From assembly GCA_003446665.1 (NCBI GenBank), contig DMCT01000131.1:11510-17839 (forward strand): a DNA stretch of 6,330 nt. The letters are read 5' to 3'. Below are positions 4,074 through 6,330 of this stretch, in pieces. Numbering within the stretch: the first letter of the stretch is position 1; every line of letters begins with the position of its first letter. A program made the translations under genes and the position numbers. The notes under the pieces are model-generated. The model had not been told where the DNA came from, did no database searches, and was given only the letters and a program-made list of their open reading frames with translations. The DNA is from Synergistaceae bacterium. Its GTDB lineage: Bacteria; Synergistota; Synergistia; Synergistales; Thermovirgaceae.

Positions 4074-5711
4074 ATGATAACAGCGTCCAGGGAAGGTATT
4101 TTGCAACTCATTATCGATCTTGTCAAAATCCCCGGCATTACCCGGACTCCCGAAGAAGCAAAGATGGGGCTCGCCATACTTGAAAAGCTCAAAAGCATTC
4201 CCTGGGTTAAAGATCACCCAAAGAGCATTATCGACCTGAAACTGCCCGACGATCCCTGGGAACGCAGGCTCGTCGGCTGCCTTCTGAGGGCAGAACCCCC
4301 CAAAGCCGAAACGATAATCCTGACCGGGCACTATGACGTGGTCGGCGTTGATGACTTTGGCCCCTTACGACATCTGGCCTTTTCGCCGATGGAGTACACC
4401 AGGGCCATCACCGGAACAAATCTCGAGGAGGAGGTCCTCCGCGACCTCGCCTCGGGAGAGTATCTTTTCGGCAGGGGCATCATGGACATGAAAGCGGGGC
4501 TTGCGGTAGAGATGGCCCTCCTCGCGGAGGCATCGGCAAATCCGCTGAACCTTGGAGCCAACATACTTTTTCTAGCCGTTCCAGACGAAGAGGACAGTTC
4601 CGAAGGGATGCGCGCCGCGGCACGGTTTCTCGGGGAACTTCGTGAAAAGGAAGGCCTCGAATACAGGGGGGCCATACTTACCGAACCTTCCAGCGCCGGA
4701 ACGTCAGGGGCAGAGAAAGAGGCGATTTTCACCGGCACGATGGGCAAACTGATGCCTTTTTTCTACTGCCTGGGCAGCGGCTCCCACGTGGGGCAATATT
4801 ACCAGGGGCTGAACGCTACGCTCCTGGCGTCCTGTGTCAACAACCTCATGGAAGGAAGCGCGCGCTTCGTCGAGTCGGCCGGCCGCGATAAGACTCCTCC
4901 GCCCGCGTGCCTTTCCTTAAGGGACATAAGAAAGTGTTATTCCGTCACGCTTCCCGACAGGGCGGTCGCCTTCTACAACCTCATGACCCTGCGGCGGGCT
5001 CCGGCGGAGATCATGAAAGACCTCAAGGACCTGGCCGAACAGGCCTTCCGAAACGCCCTTAAGCAGGTAGAGCGCTCGGCAGGTGAATGGCTCGCGGGAA
5101 AGAGGCCTGAATTTGAGCCCAGGGTAATGTCCTTTGAGGATTTTTTGTCGGAACTGGACGGAACCGTGGGGGACGTCAAGTCCCTGGTTCGACGGAAAGC
5201 GGCGGAGCTGGAAAAAGGCCTGGATGACAGGGATAAATCGTTGGCTCTTTTGGGCGAACTCTGCGACCTGAGACCGTCATCGGAACCCATGATTATTGTG
5301 GGCTTTCTCCCTCCCTGGTACCCACACAGGGAAAACACAGGGGAAAGCCCTTCTGACAGGCTCGCACAAACCGTGGCCAAAAAGGTGGCCGCCGAGGCGA
5401 AAAGCCGTCACGAAATCGATATGGAGATTCGGGGGTTTTTTGGCGGCATCTGCGACCTGAGCTACATGGGGTACCGCGGCAGCGCCTTCGACCCCTTTTG
5501 TGTGGCGGCCAACATGCCCGGCTGGGGGAGCGTATACCGAGTTTCGGTGAAGGACCTCATGAAACTGGATATTCCCGTGATAAATATCGGCGTTTCCGGA
5601 AAGGACCCCCACAAGCCCACGGAGAGGCTCAACCTTCCCTATACCCTTGACGTCCTCCCTGGACTTCTGCGCACGGCTATCTCCGCCTTCGCCGAAGGAG
5701 ATGTCTTCTAG
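4074..5711 (+). CDS. M20-family metallohydrolase, RocB-like (arginine-utilisation type)
   Basis: A cytoplasmic 545-aa di-metal hydrolase. The M20 motifs are all present and in order: GHYDVV with H86 and D88; GRGIMDMK with bridging D138; PDEED with catalytic base E172 and metal ligand E173; TEP with E204; and the final metal histidine in DPHKPTERL (H513). H238 in GSGSHVG lies in the domain between, where M20 enzymes dimerise and contribute a histidine to the active site. About 309 residues separate E204 from H513, much more than in ordinary 370-400-aa M20 peptidases. This long insert, the DDPWERR segment (59-65) and the total length match B. subtilis RocB, encoded with arginine-catabolism genes, whose reaction is not established. 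Amide or N-acyl bond hydrolysis is the family expectation. The ATG is supported by GAGGTG with 8-nt spacing. It diverges from the Fsr-like exporter and its stop overlaps that of the MoaD-like gene. Confidence 0.93.
   Translation: MITASREGILQLIIDLVKIPGITRTPEEAKMGLAILEKLKSIPWVKDHPKSIIDLKLPDDPWERRLVGCLLRAEPPKAETIILTGHYDVVGVDDFGPLRHLAFSPMEYTRAITGTNLEEEVLRDLASGEYLFGRGIMDMKAGLAVEMALLAEASANPLNLGANILFLAVPDEEDSSEGMRAAARFLGELREKEGLEYRGAILTEPSSAGTSGAEKEAIFTGTMGKLMPFFYCLGSGSHVGQYYQGLNATLLASCVNNLMEGSARFVESAGRDKTPPPACLSLRDIRKCYSVTLPDRAVAFYNLMTLRRAPAEIMKDLKDLAEQAFRNALKQVERSAGEWLAGKRPEFEPRVMSFEDFLSELDGTVGDVKSLVRRKAAELEKGLDDRDKSLALLGELCDLRPSSEPMIIVGFLPPWYPHRENTGESPSDRLAQTVAKKVAAEAKSRHEIDMEIRGFFGGICDLSYMGYRGSAFDPFCVAANMPGWGSVYRVSVKDLMKLDIPVINIGVSGKDPHKPTERLNLPYTLDVLPGLLRTAISAFAEGDVF
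5708..5711. other. CTAG shared as stop codons of two convergent genes
   Basis: The plus-strand hydrolase ends with TAG at 5709-5711 and the minus-strand MoaD-like gene ends with TAG at 5710-5708, so both stops come from the palindrome CTAG. The genes overlap tail-to-tail by 4 bp, leaving no room for a terminator between them. Confidence 0.95.
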
Positions 5712-5983
5712 CCCCCTCCTATAAGGGGAAACACGGAGAGGACGTCGCCGTCTTCAAGGCGTGTATCTAACCCGTCGAGGTGCTGTATGTGTCGCCCGTT
5801 GACAAGAAGGATCAGGCGGCCCGAAACGGGGACAGGTTTTTCCGCTGGGCTGAAAGCGTCGCCGTATTTTTCTTCCAGGACCTTGAGGAGGCCCCGGACA
5901 GTTTGTCCGCCCGGGACCTCCTCCACATGTAGTTTGGTAACATCGCGGAAAGGACCGAAGTAGCGAACGGTGGTCATCGCCAC
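5708..5983 (-). CDS. MoaD/ThiS-family sulfur carrier linked to AOR
   Basis: A 91-aa ubiquitin-like protein. A first strand TTVRYFGPFRDV (4-15) is followed by a helix at 28-40 (TVRGLLKVLEEKYG), central strands at 57-63 (LILLVNG), an acidic turn (LEDGD, 76-80), and the C-terminus VLSVFPLIGGG. The terminal glycines are the family hallmark: the last one is activated as an acyl-adenylate and then a thiocarboxylate that donates sulfur to molybdopterin. A MoaD directly after an AOR gene is a known arrangement and suggests a carrier for the tungstopterin of that enzyme. The start is GTG 5983, read in the junction TAGTG with AAGGAG 8 nt upstream inside the AOR end; ATG 5977 would have 14-nt spacing. 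The two are therefore translationally coupled. ThiS is less likely given the AOR neighbour. Confidence 0.9.
   Translation of the reverse strand: MAMTTVRYFGPFRDVTKLHVEEVPGGQTVRGLLKVLEEKYGDAFSPAEKPVPVSGRLILLVNGRHIQHLDGLDTRLEDGDVLSVFPLIGGG
5885..5923. repeat. Composite hairpin inside the MoaD-like gene
   Basis: Outer arms GAGGAGG (5885-5891) and CCTCCTC (5917-5923) enclose CCC/GGG (5892-5894, 5913-5915) and CGGACA/TGTCCG (5895-5900, 5904-5909) around a GTT loop. This makes 16 base pairs in 39 nt, with a CCC bulge and one unpaired A. It covers the codons of about residues 21-33 (EEVPGGQTVRGLL). Confidence 0.6.
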
Positions 5984-6330
5984 TACTTCAGCTCCTTCAA
6001 GCCAAGCTCTTCGAGTTTCTCCTCCATTGGAATCCCCTTCGCGTCCCAGCCGCGGAGCTTGTAATACTCGGGCAGCATTTCCTTGAGCCTGCTCAACTTG
6101 CCCTTGGCTGGACCCTCCGGGATGGGCTCTTCGAGAAGCCGTTTGGGAAGGGTGTCCTCTGTCCCGGGGTCGAGGCCTTCGCGCAGGTTGAAAAGTCGCT
6201 CCAGGTTCCAGACTCGCTCGCCGCAGGCCAATACCTCCTCGACGGTGTAATCGAAACCCGTTCGTGCGGACAAAAGGTTTGCGTAGTCTTCAGGTCCAAG
6301 CGCGAAGGAAGTGAAAAGGCACATGCCCGA
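5983..6330 (-). CDS. aor: Aldehyde:ferredoxin oxidoreductase, C-terminal 115 residues (partial)
   Basis: The frame is open across the right edge (codons TCG GGC precede the ATG at 6324), so this is the end of a longer gene, not a small ORF starting there. The visible SGMCLF is the tail of the second D-x-x-G-L-C pterin motif of AOR enzymes, and its Cys (fourth visible residue) is the last ligand of the [4Fe-4S] cluster. In P. furiosus AOR the equivalent Cys494 is followed by 111 residues; here it is also followed by 111. Further family signs are the TGFDYTVEEVLACGERVWNL segment, the NLREGL stretch, TLPKRLLEEPIPEGPAKG, and the closing EYYKLRGWDAKGIP. Members oxidise aldehydes to acids with a tungsto-bispterin and ferredoxin in the cytoplasm. 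The stop overlaps the MoaD-like GTG by one base. Confidence 0.93.
   Translation of the reverse strand, partial: SGMCLFTSFALGPEDYANLLSARTGFDYTVEEVLACGERVWNLERLFNLREGLDPGTEDTLPKRLLEEPIPEGPAKGKLSRLKEMLPEYYKLRGWDAKGIPMEEKLEELGLKELK

Noticed and set aside
4331..5380. Antisense open frames of 135-138 codons (4331-4747, 4973-5380) opposite the hydrolase
   Set aside because: The products are Ser/Arg/Pro-rich low-complexity translations, and the plus strand encodes intact M20 motifs across the same bases.
5679..5727. Possible terminators at the end of the hydrolase gene (ATCTCC/GGAGAT and CCCCT/AGGGG hairpins)
   Set aside because: Neither is followed by a T tract, and the bases are constrained as codons of the hydrolase and MoaD C-termini.
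6093..6299. Minus-strand 68-codon frame overlapping the AOR end
   Set aside because: It is out of frame with a clearly recognisable AOR C-terminus.
5983..6324. Reading the AOR tail as an independent 113-aa protein from ATG 6324
   Set aside because: The frame stays open to the window edge, and the sequence begins in the middle of a conserved cofactor motif, so it is a gene fragment cut by the window.

Overview
The window reads like an ordinary chromosomal segment of an anaerobic, amino-acid-fermenting bacterium. My best guess is a member of the Synergistota. The basis is recall of families, not a search: a DUF6305-like exported protein beside an ion-transporter-superfamily permease, a RocB-like M20 hydrolase, and a tungsten-type aldehyde:ferredoxin oxidoreductase (AOR) followed by its own MoaD-like protein. 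I see no mobile element, CRISPR array, rRNA or tRNA. Coding density is high, and GTG and TTG starts are common.

Layout, left to right. (1) Positions 1-829, minus strand: an exported 184-aa protein followed after 5 bp by the start of a multi-spanning permease that runs off the left edge. (2) 830-1110: divergent intergenic region with several small repeats. (3) 1111-2334, plus: a 12-TM MFS transporter of unassigned substrate; its 3' part carries a perfect 17-bp inverted repeat. (4) 2395-2712, minus: a small charged, cysteine-containing protein of unknown function with its own well-formed promoter at 2740-2768. (5) 2801-3970, minus: an Fsr-like (fosmidomycin-resistance family) MFS exporter. (6) 4074-5711, plus, divergent from it: a RocB-like M20 metallohydrolase with all metal-binding and catalytic residues intact. 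(7) 5708-6330, minus: the C-terminal end of an AOR and a MoaD/ThiS-type sulfur carrier, joined by a 1-nt stop/start overlap. The MoaD-like gene and the hydrolase gene converge and share the tetranucleotide CTAG as both stop codons.

How the genes may work together. The AOR/MoaD pair fits a pterin-cofactor enzyme with a dedicated sulfur carrier, used to oxidise aldehydes from amino-acid breakdown with ferredoxin. The RocB-like hydrolase and the divergent MFS exporter suggest handling of acylated amino acids or small peptides. The exported protein and permease at the left edge look like a two-part uptake or efflux unit. No single spectacular new system is visible. The points most worth following are the DUF6305-like/permease pair, the long intragenic inverted repeat in the first MFS gene, and the small Cys-containing protein with its own promoter.
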